Source: Ananas comosus
Taxonomy: Eukaryota > Streptophyta > Magnoliopsida > Poales > Bromeliaceae
NCBI RefSeq assembly: GCF_001540865.1
Contig: NC_033629.1
Coordinates: 2,850,144 to 2,914,143, forward strand
DNA: 64,000 nucleotides
Reading direction: 5' to 3'
Each line of letters starts with the position of its first letter. The first letter of the stretch is position 1. The position numbers were made by a program, and so were the translations under genes. Below are positions 22,952 through 33,926 of the stretch, in pieces. The notes below the pieces were generated by a model. That model did no database searches, had not been told where the DNA came from, and saw only the letters and a list, made by a program, of their open reading frames with translations.

Positions 22952-23860
22952 GTTTTCAAATCCGTAAAAAAAAAAAAAAAAAAAAAACTTTTTTTNAAAA
23001 AAAAAAAAAAAAAAAAAACACTTTTTGGCTTTTGTTGTGGGATTTTGAGATGAGAGTATGTGTGTGTGTGCGCGCGCGCGTGTGTGTGAGAGAGCTCTCT
23101 AATGTTAGCGGTTTGGTTCCTTTTTTCTACCCCCAACCCCTTCTGAGGGCCTTCTTTTTTTTTTTTTCTTTCTTTTTTCACCTCTCTCTCTCCTAAGAAC
23201 TAGATCTTTCAAAAGCTGTGTAGTGGGATGAAATTAAATATCCTCTTTTTTGGTTTTTTCTTTATATAATCTAATTTTGTCGCAGCGGCGCATCCGGTAC
23301 GTTGATTCCTCACTCTTATCTCTCTTAATTTCCCCCCCTCCTAATTTTTGCGTAATTTTATATTGGTATTTACCATGGTTGAGTTCTAACTCTCTTTGAT
23401 TATGTTTCTTGGTGCGTGGCAATGGAGGATGCGGAGGGGGGAATAAAGGTCGTGTTCGAAAGCTCTTGTCATTCTGTGTTAATTACTTAATCAATTAATT
23501 AATTAATCTTAAGATTTTATAATGATCTATATCTATGGGAAGAGGCCATTTAATTATTTTATTAGTATTTTTTTAAAAAAGTAATTTTTTTTTTTTTTTC
23601 TTGGAGAAGTGAAGAGAGGGTTCGCTGAGTAGCTCGTGCTATCTCGAACGCCGTGGAACGAAAAAGAAGGTCTCATGAAAAGAAGGCCCCCATAAGAATG
23701 CTGTGAGCTCTCTCTCTCTCTCTGTCCAATCATTATCTTCACCTTTTACCAAACCCATCTCTTTCAACTGGAAAATGTTATCAGGACGGAAACATAAGTC
23801 GATAACCATATTTTATTAAAGAAATAATTTCATACATATCCTTATAAACATATAAATATA
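22952..23860. other. 3' flank of the DUF506 gene
   Basis: Probably contains the 3' UTR. 22966-23019 is an A/T homopolymer mix with one N at 22996. It is followed by a TG/CG tract (23057-23088) and T runs near 23155. 23580-23720 has GA- and CT-rich words. No gene was recognised. Confidence 0.6.
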
Positions 23861-23998
23861 CTGACCGTACTTAGAGCATGTGATAAAAAATTTGGTGGTT
23901 GATACTCGGAATCTCAAATTTGAATTCTAGTTGATTCATATTTTCAACTAAATTTAATTTTAAATAAAATAAACGAATCGGATAGCGTGCTATCTATC

Positions 23999-24001
<3 letters not shown>
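23861..24001 (+). mobile_element. tRNA-type SINE, copy 5, tail replaced by (TA)n
   Basis: Diverged copy: ctgaccgtacttagagca at the start, ttgaattctagttgattc mid-way, and gatagcgtgctatctatctc at the end. Instead of an A-tail it runs into (TA)n at 24002-24038. Confidence 0.75.
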
Positions 24002-24041
<40 letters not shown>

Positions 24042-24380
24042 AATTGCTTAGACATATTTTTTGAGAAATATAGTGATACTCATATTTATTTTTTTGATTT
24101 GTTAGCTCTTTGGTAAGTAAAATATTAATTTTACCATTACAAATATTCCTTAACAAATTTTACTGTTAGAATCCTACAAAAATATCCACCCAAAAAGTGG
24201 GACGATTCATACAATACTTCCAAATGAGGTTAATTTTAGGGTATTGATATAATTTAGTATAAAACTTATTATTGTCAGAACGAGGCTTGAATTATGATTA
24301 CACATAATACTTTTATATTAAAAATTGCTCAGATTACTGGTCTGATTTTTAAGGGAAAATTATTTATGTAATTAATGTAA

Positions 24381-25844
24381 GGGTGTGTTTGGTTGATCTA
24401 AAGTGAAGTACCGAAAGTGACATTTTTAAAATATGATATTTTATCCATTGTTTGGTTTGTGAAAGTTAATAAAAAAGCCACTTTATAAAAGTGGACCGGT
24501 AAAGTAAGTTGTAACTAAATTTTATTTTTTTGACTTCGGTTTTAAAAATTCAAAAGTCATCCAAAATGGAGAGCTTAACTAAGAGATTATATTTGTTCTT
24601 AATTATAATCCATGAATTTATTTTTGAAATTAAATTTCACCTTAAATTTGAATTAATATTATGATCACATTGTAAATTTTATTTTGTAAATTTTATTTTG
24701 TAAATTCAAATGCAACATAAAATTCTTAAATTCAAATTTGTGATTTTATATTGAAATTTAAATTTTTAAATATTTATTTTTGTTTAAATTTGAATTTTAG
24801 AATTTAAATTTAAATTTTCATCAAATTATTTTTAATAAAGAACTTCAATTTGAATTTTGAATTCAAACTTTTCTAACTATAAATTTAAATTATTGACTAA
24901 AATTTGAATTTAAAATTTAAATTTTGAGTTGAAATTAAAATTCAAATCTAAATTTTCTATTTACATTTAATTTTAATAATGAGTTTCAATTTGACTTTGA
25001 ATTCGAATTGTGAATTCAAATGTTCAGTTGGAATTGTATTCATAATTAAATTTAAATTTAATTATGAATTCAAATTGTTGTGCATTCATATTTGAACTTA
25101 CAATTTAGGATCAGAAAGTAAATTAAAGTACGATTCAAATTGTAAATTCAAATTATAAATTCAAATTCAAATGAATATTCTAATTTTTCTGTTGAACTTT
25201 TATTTTAAAATTTAATTTCAGCTATGAGTTATAACTCAGACTTGAAGTTCAAATTGTAATTTTAATTTGTGTCTTATATTTTAATTATAAGTTTAACTCA
25301 TATTTAAGTTTAATTGTAAATTTTAAAACATAATTTTAAATTCTAAAAACAAATATAAATTATAATTTTTAATTTAACTGGCCAGTATAAGTCATTTTTT
25401 AATATTTTCACCTCTTTATATATTATTATCTAATTAAGACTCAAAATTATAAAATATAGTATTTCATGGAGTAAAGCTACTATACTATCGGAAGTATAGA
25501 GGATCTGGTGTTTCCAATTTTTTGGTCCTTAGATCAACTCCTTTAATCATATCTAACCTTTGGATTAATACTATTAACCTGTGAGGACCACTCAACCCTA
25601 AGGATACTACTCAATTCTGAGGGGACCGCAATCATCTCAACTGTATAATTTTTGATCCAATAGTAAAAAAGATGGAAGTATCAAATTCTCTATGCTTCTG
25701 ATAGTATAGTAGCTCTACACGTATTTCATTTTAAATTTTATAGCCAACCAAATAATCGAACTAAAAAGTTACTTTTGTAAAAATTACTTGTGCAAAACTA
25801 TTTTTTTTTTTATTTCAGATACTTACGGATAACTAAATATGCCA
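24381..25844. mobile_element. Tourist-like (PIF/Harbinger) element with nested MITE
   Basis: The left end gggtgtgtttggttgatc and the complement of the right end, tggcatatttagttatcc, match except for transition-type changes. TAA flanks both sides (24378-24380 and 25845-25847). A 3-bp TAA/TTA duplication is typical of PIF/Harbinger MITEs. The interior 24620-25380 is monotonous text built from attcaaattt/aaatttgaat words. A chain-type element is nested at 25468-25720. No transposase frame was seen. Confidence 0.72.
25468..25720. mobile_element. Chain-type MITE, T4 ends, flanked by a 9-bp direct repeat
   Basis: The left end is gtaaagctactatactatcg and the right end ctgatagtatagtagctcta. The flanks are a perfect 9-bp direct repeat, GTATTTCAT, at 25459-25467 and 25721-25729. 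This is the one clear insertion of the family outside a TA microsatellite. A 9-bp duplication is the signature length of Mutator-like (MULE) elements. The exact element edge is uncertain by 2-3 bases. Confidence 0.82.
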
Positions 25845-25847
25845 TAA

Positions 25848-26359
25848 GAGAAATGTTACTCTACATACATAATATAATTAACTTTAGTTTTCTTCTTAAT
25901 CGAGGTGTGTGAAGTCCCAGGCCTTTCATTCATGGAATATTTAATTTCTCTATGCTTAAATGTTTTTTAGTGCCCTTTGTCGCTTAAAAAAAAGTTTAAA
26001 GATCCTCCAATCTTTGAAAACCTTGGAATAAGCAAATGATCACGCCTTTTCCAGGCTTTGGAACGCTAGATTTTTCTTCTTTTTTTTTGCTTTTTTTTTT
26101 TTGAAAAAAATGAAACACAAACATTGACTCCTAATAAACCCCATGCTTTAAAACCCAACCTCCATGATCACGTTGTTCACCGTGTTATTATTATTATATA
26201 TACATTAATTAATTTACCAACTATTAATTTTGTACCCTTTAGTATTGTTTTTCGAGTGGTCTCTTACATTCAAGAATCGGTAAAACAGCTCAAAACTTTT
26301 TCTCTCTCACTTCTTTTAAGTTTTTCCACTGCGTAGTGCTTGTTTTGATGCTTCATATG

Positions 26360-26361
<2 letters not shown>
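25848..26361. other. Intergenic DNA, nothing recognised
   Basis: No gene was recognised. T runs occur near 26080-26102. A short plus-strand frame at 26124-26336 has no recognisable product. Confidence 0.5.
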
Positions 26362-26393
<32 letters not shown>

Positions 26394-26398
<5 letters not shown>

Positions 26399-26613
26399 TA
26401 GGCTGGAATACTTTTAACCATTGGATGAAAAATTGTAGGATCAGAATGATATTAGTCAGTTAGAGTTGAGTAATCCCCCTAGGGTTTAATGGTCCCCACT
26501 GGGTTATAGTATTTAATCCAATGGTTAGAAATAATGAAAAGAGTTGATCCAAAGGCTAAAAAACTGGTAGCAACAATGGGATTTTGCTACTAATAGTAGC
26601 CCAGTCCAACTCT
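26394..26613. mobile_element. Chain-type MITE, T1, internally deleted left end
   Basis: Nearly identical to the copy at 12522-12774 but lacks about 35 bp just inside the left end (gaattaggctggaatacttt runs straight into 'aaccattggatg'). It lies between (TA)n tracts. Confidence 0.82.
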
Positions 26614-26628
26614 ATATATATATATATA

Positions 26629-27174
26629 GTCCGACTACTATACTAGCATGAGTACGATCGTCCTCGTACTCATAAGTTGTTTTCGTTAATAGAGTTTTCG
26701 AATCGACGATCCACACCGTTAAACGTTATCTAGAGCATTTGAAACATCTAGAAATCAAATTTTATAATTTTTCGACATCATTTATTTTACGATAAAAAAC
26801 TCACAAAATTAACAACTTTTAACCGCCGGTATGAAATACTTGGTAGTTTAACGATGCAAAAGAATCAGAATAGGTTGAATTTTTGATAGAAAATTCTATT
26901 CACTACCTAGATAGAGATCAATAACTCCAATCTTAAATTGAAGAATCTGATCATCCATTTTTAAGACATCGTTCGATTTTGATCGTTCATTTTATGTCCG
27001 CTTAATTGATGGACTTTATTATGATTTCGAACAATTACAAAATTTATTTTCTAGAAATTTCAAATAATCTAGATCATATTTAACGGAGTGGATCGTCGAT
27101 TTGGAAGCTCTATCATCGAAAACAACTTATGAGTACGAAAGGCCCAATACTCATAATAGTATAGTAGCCCTACT
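26629..27174. mobile_element. Chain-type MITE, T2 ends, interior B, full length
   Basis: A 546-bp element. The left end gtccgactactatactagca leads to 'gtactcataagttg'. The right end mirrors it with 'caacttatgagta' and 'atagtatagtagccctact'. Interior B words: aatcgacgatccacaccg and cggagtggatcgtcgattt. It is followed by CT then TA tracts. Confidence 0.85.
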
Positions 27175-27192
27175 CTCTCTCTCTATATATAT

Positions 27193-27451
27193 AGAGTAGG
27201 GCTACTGTGCTATTAAAAGCACAGCAGCCATTGTGCTCCTAACTTTCTAACCACCCATCAAGTTTCATGGGTGGTTAGAATGAGAGAGAAAAGAAATATT
27301 GAAGAGAAATTCAAGGATGAGAGAAATTGGGACACCCAATTTTTTCTCAATATTTCTTTGCCCTCTTATTTTAGCCACCAATCAAACTTGATGGGTGATT
27401 AGAAAGTTAGGAGCATAAGGGCTGCTGTGCTCCTAATAGCACAGTAGCCTT

Positions 27452-27454
<3 letters not shown>
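27193..27454. mobile_element. Near-perfect 262-bp hairpin MITE, T5 ends
   Basis: gagtagggctactgtgctat at the left pairs with atagcacagtagccttgctc at the right. Unlike the others, almost the whole element is one long hairpin with arms of about 125 bp (ctttctaaccacccatcaag against cttgatgggtgattagaaag). It is followed by CT then TA tracts. Such a hairpin could yield small RNAs if transcribed; that is inference. Confidence 0.82.
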
Positions 27455-27516
<62 letters not shown>

Positions 27517-27519
<3 letters not shown>

Positions 27520-28060
27520 TTCGGCTACTATACTCTTATGAGTACGATCGCCCTCGTATTCATAAGTTGTTTTCGATGATAAAGCTTCCGAATCGACGAT
27601 CCATACCGTTGAACATTATCTAGAGCATTTGAAAATTCTAAAAATCAAATTTCATAATTTTTCGACATCATTTACCTTACGATCAAAAACTCACAAAATT
27701 GGCAATTTTTAACGACCGGTATGGGATACTTACTAGTTTAACGGTGCAAAAGACTTGGAATAGGTTGAATTTTTGATAGAAAATTCTATTCACTATCTAG
27801 ATAAATATCAATAACTCCAATCTTAAATTGAAGGAACCGATCATCCATTTTTAGAACATCGTTCGATTTTGACTGTTCATTTTATGCTCACTTGATGGAT
27901 TTTATTATGATTTCAAAAATTTACGAAATTTATTTTCTAGAAGTTTCAAATACTCTAGATCGTATTTAACGGAGTGAATCGTCGATTCGGAAGCTCCATC
28001 ATCGAAAACAACTTATAAGTATGAAGGCTCCAATACTCATAAGAGTATAGTCGCCCTACT
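27517..28060. mobile_element. Chain-type MITE, T2 ends, interior B, full length
   Basis: Close relative of 26629-27174. Ends: gagttcggctactatactct and ataagagtatagtcgcccta. The interior has 'gaatcgacgatccataccg' and 'gagtgaatcgtcgattcgg'. It lies between TA tracts. Confidence 0.85.
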
Positions 28061-28094
28061 ATATATATATTACTTAAATTATATAATAGATATA

Positions 28095-28628
28095 TAGAGA
28101 AGAGAGGATGAGAGAAAGATTATAGAGAGCAGAGATAGAGAGAAGATACTTATTGCCTCGAACTACTATTAATAGCACTAAGCTATTGTGCTAAATTTTT
28201 TAGCCCTTGATTGAGAAATTAATATGTGGTTTAGGATGATTTGGCCCCCTAGGATTGAGTAACGTGCGTTCTGAATAGTTATAAATTTAACGGCAAAAAA
28301 TAATCAAAGGATTAATTCTAACTGTGGATAAACTCAATCTACATTTCAAATGTTCTTTTGTGTTCTGATAGATCCTGCTGGATCTAATAATATATATATT
28401 ATATATTATATATATAGTAAGAAGAGAAGAAGAGGAAGATGATAGAGAGAGAGAGAAGATGACGATGATGCCGGTCGTACTCATAAGTTATTTTCAATGT
28501 TGGGACTTTCAAATCGACGATTGATTCCATTAGACTTGATCTAGAGTATTTGAAGTGCTTAGAAAATAAATTTTATAATTTTTTTATATCATTTGCTTAG
28601 TGATCAAAGGGGCTCAAAATCAACGGCT
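28095..28628. mobile_element. Two degraded chain-type MITEs in low-quality sequence
   Basis: A GA-rich left tract (28095-28145) is followed by a T1/interior-A relative (about 28150-28387: tattaatagcactaagctat, cctaggattgagtaac). After a TA and GA stretch comes a truncated T2/interior-B left half (28466-28628: gtactcataagttatttt, aatcgacgattgattcc). Both contain many small indels relative to better copies. Confidence 0.6.
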
Positions 28629-29897
28629 TAGTTTATTGGCAAATAATTCAAGAATTAGTTAGATACGTTCGTAAACAAATTATTTTTTAGTCATGTTTGG
28701 CTCAACAGATCAAGAGAGAAGAATAGTAATTTCACCAATTAGGCGGAACAAGTTATTTTTATATTTTATTTTTTTACTAATTAAATTATAAATAAGTAAT
28801 TATAAAATATAATTCAATTAATGTAATCAATTTTTATTAATTAAATAATTAATCATTTTGCTTAGTAAATTTATAAATACTTAAATAATAATTTGTTTAT
28901 TGTTTATAATTAATTATCTAATTAAATAATTAATATTTGATATTCTTATTCAATCATTAACTAATATTTATATTATTTAAATAATTAATACTTTAATTTA
29001 TCTGATTAATGTATTATATAAAAATAAATTATTAACATATTGACTTATATTTTATAGTTACTCACTAATTAACATTTTTTATTGGATTCTAATTAACTTT
29101 TTATAAACTAGGTAAAATGTTATTTTATTAATATTTAATTAGATATTTTTTCGTTTTTAATGGTAATTACTCTTATTACTAGTACCCAACCAAATTATCC
29201 AAATATAATTTTTCTTATTTCTCTAAATATCTCGATTTTCGTCTAAATATAAAATTAGTTTAATTTCTGTCTATTTCAATATTACATCTATTCAAAAAAT
29301 AAATAAAAATAGTTTATTCTTTAAACAAATGTTCGAAACATTTTACGCATTACGGAATAGAGTACATATATAAATTCTTTAGATTTATGAAAGACAAAAA
29401 TATGATACAGTGGATCATTTTATATCACTCAATTGTTTTATATATGTGCAAATTATTATCTTCTTGTGTCATTATATGTAGTCCACTTATTGTGAACATT
29501 TGACTAATAATTGTCATGTCATGTAGCGGAATAATTGTGACTTTTTTTGGGGGGAGAATAATTTTGAATAATTGGCTAATAAATTTATTATTTTCATATA
29601 ATATGTCACATTGATTATTCTCAATTTTGTATTTTCGTATAGGACACATCCCGAACCCCTATTAAATTAATTAATTATCTTTGTATTGACTTTTGTTGCT
29701 TGATATTTGTAGGGAATTGCATTGGGGACCTTTTTTTAATTACAGATGATTTAATTAAAATAAATAGATTAATAATATTTCATAACATTTAATTTTGTGA
29801 TGTAGTATTCGTACAATTTTGAAAAATTTGACCTGACCTGGTTTAATATCACTTGTTTTTGCTATTGAGTATTAATAAAAATAGCTAATTGTATTAC
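28629..29897. other. AT-rich intergenic DNA
   Basis: No gene was recognised. 28640-29300 is full of attaattaa-like words bounded by 'catgtttggctcaac' and 'acccaaccaaattatcc'. This may be a diverged Tourist-like element. Confidence 0.45.
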
Positions 29898-29900
29898 ATT

Positions 29901-30418
29901 CACTACAACAAAAACGGTCTATAGCGACACTTTTAAATATAGGTATATGTTAAAAAAGTACTGCTAGCTAAAATTACCGACACTTTTAAAAAGTGTTGCT
30001 ATATGTGGGGTCGCTAGGTATATAGTGACAGTTAAAGAGTGTAGCTATAACCTAAAAGAGTGCTGCTAATTTACCAACACTTATTTAAGCATTTAGCAAC
30101 CGCCGAAACTCTATCTCATTGGCTGCGGTGACGGATGAGGATGACAGGAAAGGTTCTTCGTCTAGAATTTCAGTGGATTGAGTGAAGAGATAAAAAAAAG
30201 ATAGTAATTCATTTTTCTTTTTCTTTTTTTCTTTTCTGTTTGTAATCGGGTCAAATGGACTGAGTGTGGTGGGTTGAGTAGAGTAATCTTTTAATTTTGG
30301 TTGGATTGGGCTTTATATTTAGGCATAAGTAGATATTTTTTTAAGTTTTAGTGTAAATGGGATACTTACTCAAAAGTGTCCCAAACATGTGTCCCTATAA
30401 CCTAATTCTGTTGTAGTG
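29901..30418. mobile_element. CACTA-type MITE with 3-bp target duplication
   Basis: Starts CACTACAACAAAAAC and ends ctgTTGTAGTG. The flank ATT occurs on both sides (29898-29900 and 30419-30421). Subterminal repeats of agcgacactttt / aaaagtgttgct lie just inside the left end. Terminal CACTA, a 3-bp duplication and subterminal repeats define a CACTA (En/Spm) element. At 518 bp it has no transposase. Confidence 0.9.
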
Positions 30419-30421
30419 ATT

Positions 30422-31547
30422 ATCCTATTAATTTGTCTCTTGAAGGTAAGAGAATATTAGATTAAAAAACTTTGAATCAATTTTATATGTAATAGGAAGG
30501 TTAAATTAAATTAAACAAATGAGCTTATCTAAACTACGGATTATTTGGATTTGGCCGCCGAAACTTTCAAAATTTTGAATTTACTATCTAATTTTTTAAT
30601 TTGTTTGACTTAAGCCAATCAACGACATTTTAATTTTAAAATTTGAATGTGTTTTTTTATCTTTTCAAGTTTAATTAATATATTTTATATAATTCTCGTA
30701 ACTATAAATTTATTAAAACTGATAATTAATTGAAATTTTGGAGTCAAAATGTCATTTACTTGCTTAAGTCAAATAAATTGAAAGATTGGATAGTAAAATC
30801 AAAATTTTAAAAAATACGATAGCTAAATTCAAATAGTTTATAGTTCATATAAGTTCTATACAATATTATCCGTCTCAAGTAAAAATGGATATGCTAATAT
30901 TACATGTTTTGGCTATTAACTATTAAAATTAACTAATTGTAGACATTATTATTATCATATTAATTTATCATTTTAGAGAAAAAGAAACTCTATAATATAT
31001 ATAATAATAATAGATATATATTATTCTTCCTAAATTTGTCACATGGCATAGCTTTCTTCATTGTTGAGTATGGGCTCCATTCCGATCTGGCTCAAGTTCT
31101 TCATATATATTTCTCTTTCTTCGTGTAAAACGAACTAGATTTTTCTCTTTCAGATCGAACCAATTATTGTTGAGTGTGGCATTTTCCGAACTGGCTCAGG
31201 TTCTTCATATATATTTTTTTTGGCTTTATTTGAATCGAATCGGGTCATATCTCTGTATTGGGCCAAACTGTTCATTTTCTACTTTTTTCTGTTGTTATCT
31301 TTCTTCGTCGACAAGATGAATCTCACTTCTTATCGTCGCTAGCTCCTTTTCTTACTATTTTCTCTTTCTTTATCAATATTTTTTATTTTTTTCAATTATC
31401 TATTTGTCGCATCGTATCGATTACTATACTGTAGTAGTACATCACAAACTTGGAATCTTTTTAATTTGTAAATGAAATGGGGACCAAGTAATATTTATAC
31501 GTCTCGTTTTCGCGAAAGCAACTCCCCACCCACTCCATTACCCTGTC

Positions 31548-31587
<40 letters not shown>

Positions 31588-31962
31588 CAAAACACGGTTG
31601 ATATGATCATGGTATTGTAAGCTTTTATGCCCTTGGGAGGAAGCTTCACTTTCGCAGAGACTTTTTTTTCTATAATAATAATATTATTCTCTCTTGTGTG
31701 CATGCATGTATATATGTGTGTGTAGGGAAAAAGCCAATGAAAAAAAAAAGGCAAAGTATTATTTCACGAAAGGGGAAAAAAAGAAAAAAAGGAAAGAAAA
31801 TAATGAGGGGTTGTGCTTTGAGTGCGAAAGGGCCACTCTTTGTCTCCACTTTGAATCCGCTTCTTTAATTTTTAGTATTATTGATTTATTTCTTCTTCGT
31901 TTCCCAAACCCCCCCAGGTGTCGTGATTGCAACACATACCTGCAAATTATTCGTAAATTTAT

Positions 31963-31965
<3 letters not shown>
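30422..31965. other. Intergenic DNA with a short direct repeat and (GT)n
   Basis: No gene was recognised. A block of about 100 bp is tandemly repeated from 31058 and 31163 (both with ttgttgagt and ggctca-gttcttcatatata). (GT)n lies at 31551-31583. The GA-rich run 31735-31805 is low complexity. Confidence 0.6.
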
Positions 31966-31995
<30 letters not shown>

Positions 31996-31999
<4 letters not shown>

Positions 32000-32533
32000 T
32001 AGGCTACTATACTATTTATATTACCGAGCTTCGGTACTATAGTGTTTGTTTTCGATCTTAGGGCGTTCAAATCAACGATCCACACCGTTAAATATGATCT
32101 AGGGTATATGAATTTCTTAGGAATAAAATTTTAGTTTTTTTCGATATCGTTTACTTAGTAAATAAATTATGTCAAAATGGACGGTAAAAATTGAATAATT
32201 TTTAAAATTTGAGCATAGAACTTTTAAATTCAAGATCAAGAATGTTAACCTTAATCTATATAGTTTAAAGTATTTTCTATCAAAATTTGAAGAAAATTTA
32301 GATTCTTCTACACGTTAAACTCCAAACTCGTCATAATAGCCATTGAAAATTGACAATTTTGAAATAGTTTGATCATAAAGTAAACTATGGTCGAAAAAAT
32401 ATAAAATTTTATTTCTAGAAACTTTAAATACCCTAAATCAGTTTTAACGTTAGGATCGTTGATTTGAACGCCCTAAATCGAAAACCAACACTATAGTACG
32501 GAGCTCGTAACTATAGATAGATTAGTAGCTAGT
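31996..32533. mobile_element. Chain-type MITE, T3 ends, interior B
   Basis: Close relative of 13919-14454. Left gaattaggctactatactat; interior aatcaacgatccacaccg; right 'cactatagtacggagctc' and 'agtagct'. The left half is clean, but the right end from about 32440 has dropped bases compared with other copies. It follows (TA)n at 31966-31995. Confidence 0.8.
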
Positions 32534-32610
32534 CTATATAGTATAGTAGGTATTATACTATATGAAGTTATAAGTATACAATACGTTATATATATATAAT
32601 AGTATATATA

Positions 32611-32973
32611 GACTGAGGCTACTATGCCCTATCGCAACAGCACGGAGCCTCCTGCTTCCAGCTCTCGTTTTCGATGTTGCGACTTTCTGAATCGGTCGAT
32701 CGGCTCGTTAAACTTGATCTAGAGTATTTGCGAGTGAGAATTAGTTTATATACACGTAATACAAAATGTTAAATAGCATTGAAATTGATAATTTTTGTAA
32801 ATGGTTTTGATCATAAAGTAAACGTACGTCGAAATATAATTTTATTTCTTAAAACTTTAAATATCTGATTAGTTTTAATGGTGTTGCGATCGTTGATTTG
32901 AATGCCTGAACATCGAAAACAAATTATTTATAGTCCGGAGCTCCGGTACTATAGATGTATAAGTAGCTCAGCT
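32611..32973. mobile_element. Chimeric chain-type MITE, mismatched ends
   Basis: The left end is of a gcacggagcc / ttccagct type (32611-32735) and leads into 'cgatgttgcgactttctgaa'. The right end is of T3 type (agtccggagctccggtact). The two ends cannot pair with each other. The left end instead pairs with the right end of the half element at 36841-37165. It lies in a low-quality stretch, so it may be an assembly product. Confidence 0.55.
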
Positions 32974-32999
32974 ATATTATATAATCTTCAATTTTTTTT

Positions 33000-33095
33000 C
33001 TCCCTTTCATTTAACATCCTCAAATTTGTATGGGCAGCTTAAAATACTTAGAGAGACAACGGCTGCTGTGCTCTAATAATGCACATCTAGCCCTA
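33000..33095. mobile_element. Right-end remnant of a T5 hairpin MITE
   Basis: acggctgctgtgctctaata and gcacatctagccctatata match the right end of the hairpin element at 27193-27454. The rest is missing. Confidence 0.55.
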
Positions 33096-33134
33096 TATAT
33101 AATATATATATCTATATATAGTATATATTATATA

Positions 33135-33676
33135 GAATTATGTTACTTACTATCTGATATGTACCGAAGCCTTCGTAATCGAGTACTATGTTTTGTTTCG
33201 GATCTTTGGATGTTAAACATTTAACGATCCACAGTTAAATATAATCTGGTATATGAAGTTTTTAAGAAATAAATATTTATTTTTTCGACATGAATTTACT
33301 TTATGATTAGTTATTTCAAAATTGTCAAGTTTAATTGGCTACTATGACGAATTTTGGAGTTTAACGAGCTTAATGGAGGAAGAATCTAAATCTTCTTCAA
33401 AGTTTATATCAGAAATATTTTATACTATCTAGATTAGGTTAGACATTTTTTATCTTGAATTTAAATGTCTTATCTCAATTTTAATTATTGAATTTCACGT
33501 TTTGAATTTCACTGTATTATGAAAGATATTATTAAGATAATCGAAACTAAAATTTTATTTTAAGAACTTCATATATCTTAGATCATTATTAACGTGTGAA
33601 TCGTAATTTGAACACTTTAAATTAAAAACAAAGACGGTATATACCGAAGCTCGTACTATAGATAATATGTAACAAA
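33135..33676. mobile_element. Degraded chain-type MITE, T3 ends, interior B
   Basis: gaattatgttacttactatc on the left and ccgaagctcgtactatag on the right match the T3 element at 42474-43024, with many missing or added bases. It forms the outermost part of the left arm of the inverted duplication. Confidence 0.65.
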
Positions 33677-33705
33677 TTATAATATATTAGAGAGACGAGA
33701 GGAGA

Positions 33706-33926
33706 GTAGAGCTATGTACTATTGGAAAGAAATGTTTTGCTTCTAATTTTTTACCCTTGATATATCAACCACATTGATCATTTCTAACTATGGATTAATA
33801 TGTATTAACAAATGAGATCATTCAACCTATAGGGGACCGTATGATTCTCAACGTAGATATTTTAATTTAAGGGCTAAAAATCAGAAGCACTATATTTATG
33901 CTGTTCATAGCCATAGTAACTCTACA
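33706..33926. mobile_element. Degraded chain-type MITE, T4 ends, interior A
   Basis: gtagagctatgtactattgg on the left and catagccatagtaactctac on the right. The interior ('tatcaaccacattgatcatt') matches the reverse complement of 42218-42447. It is preceded by a noisy GA tract. Confidence 0.7.
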
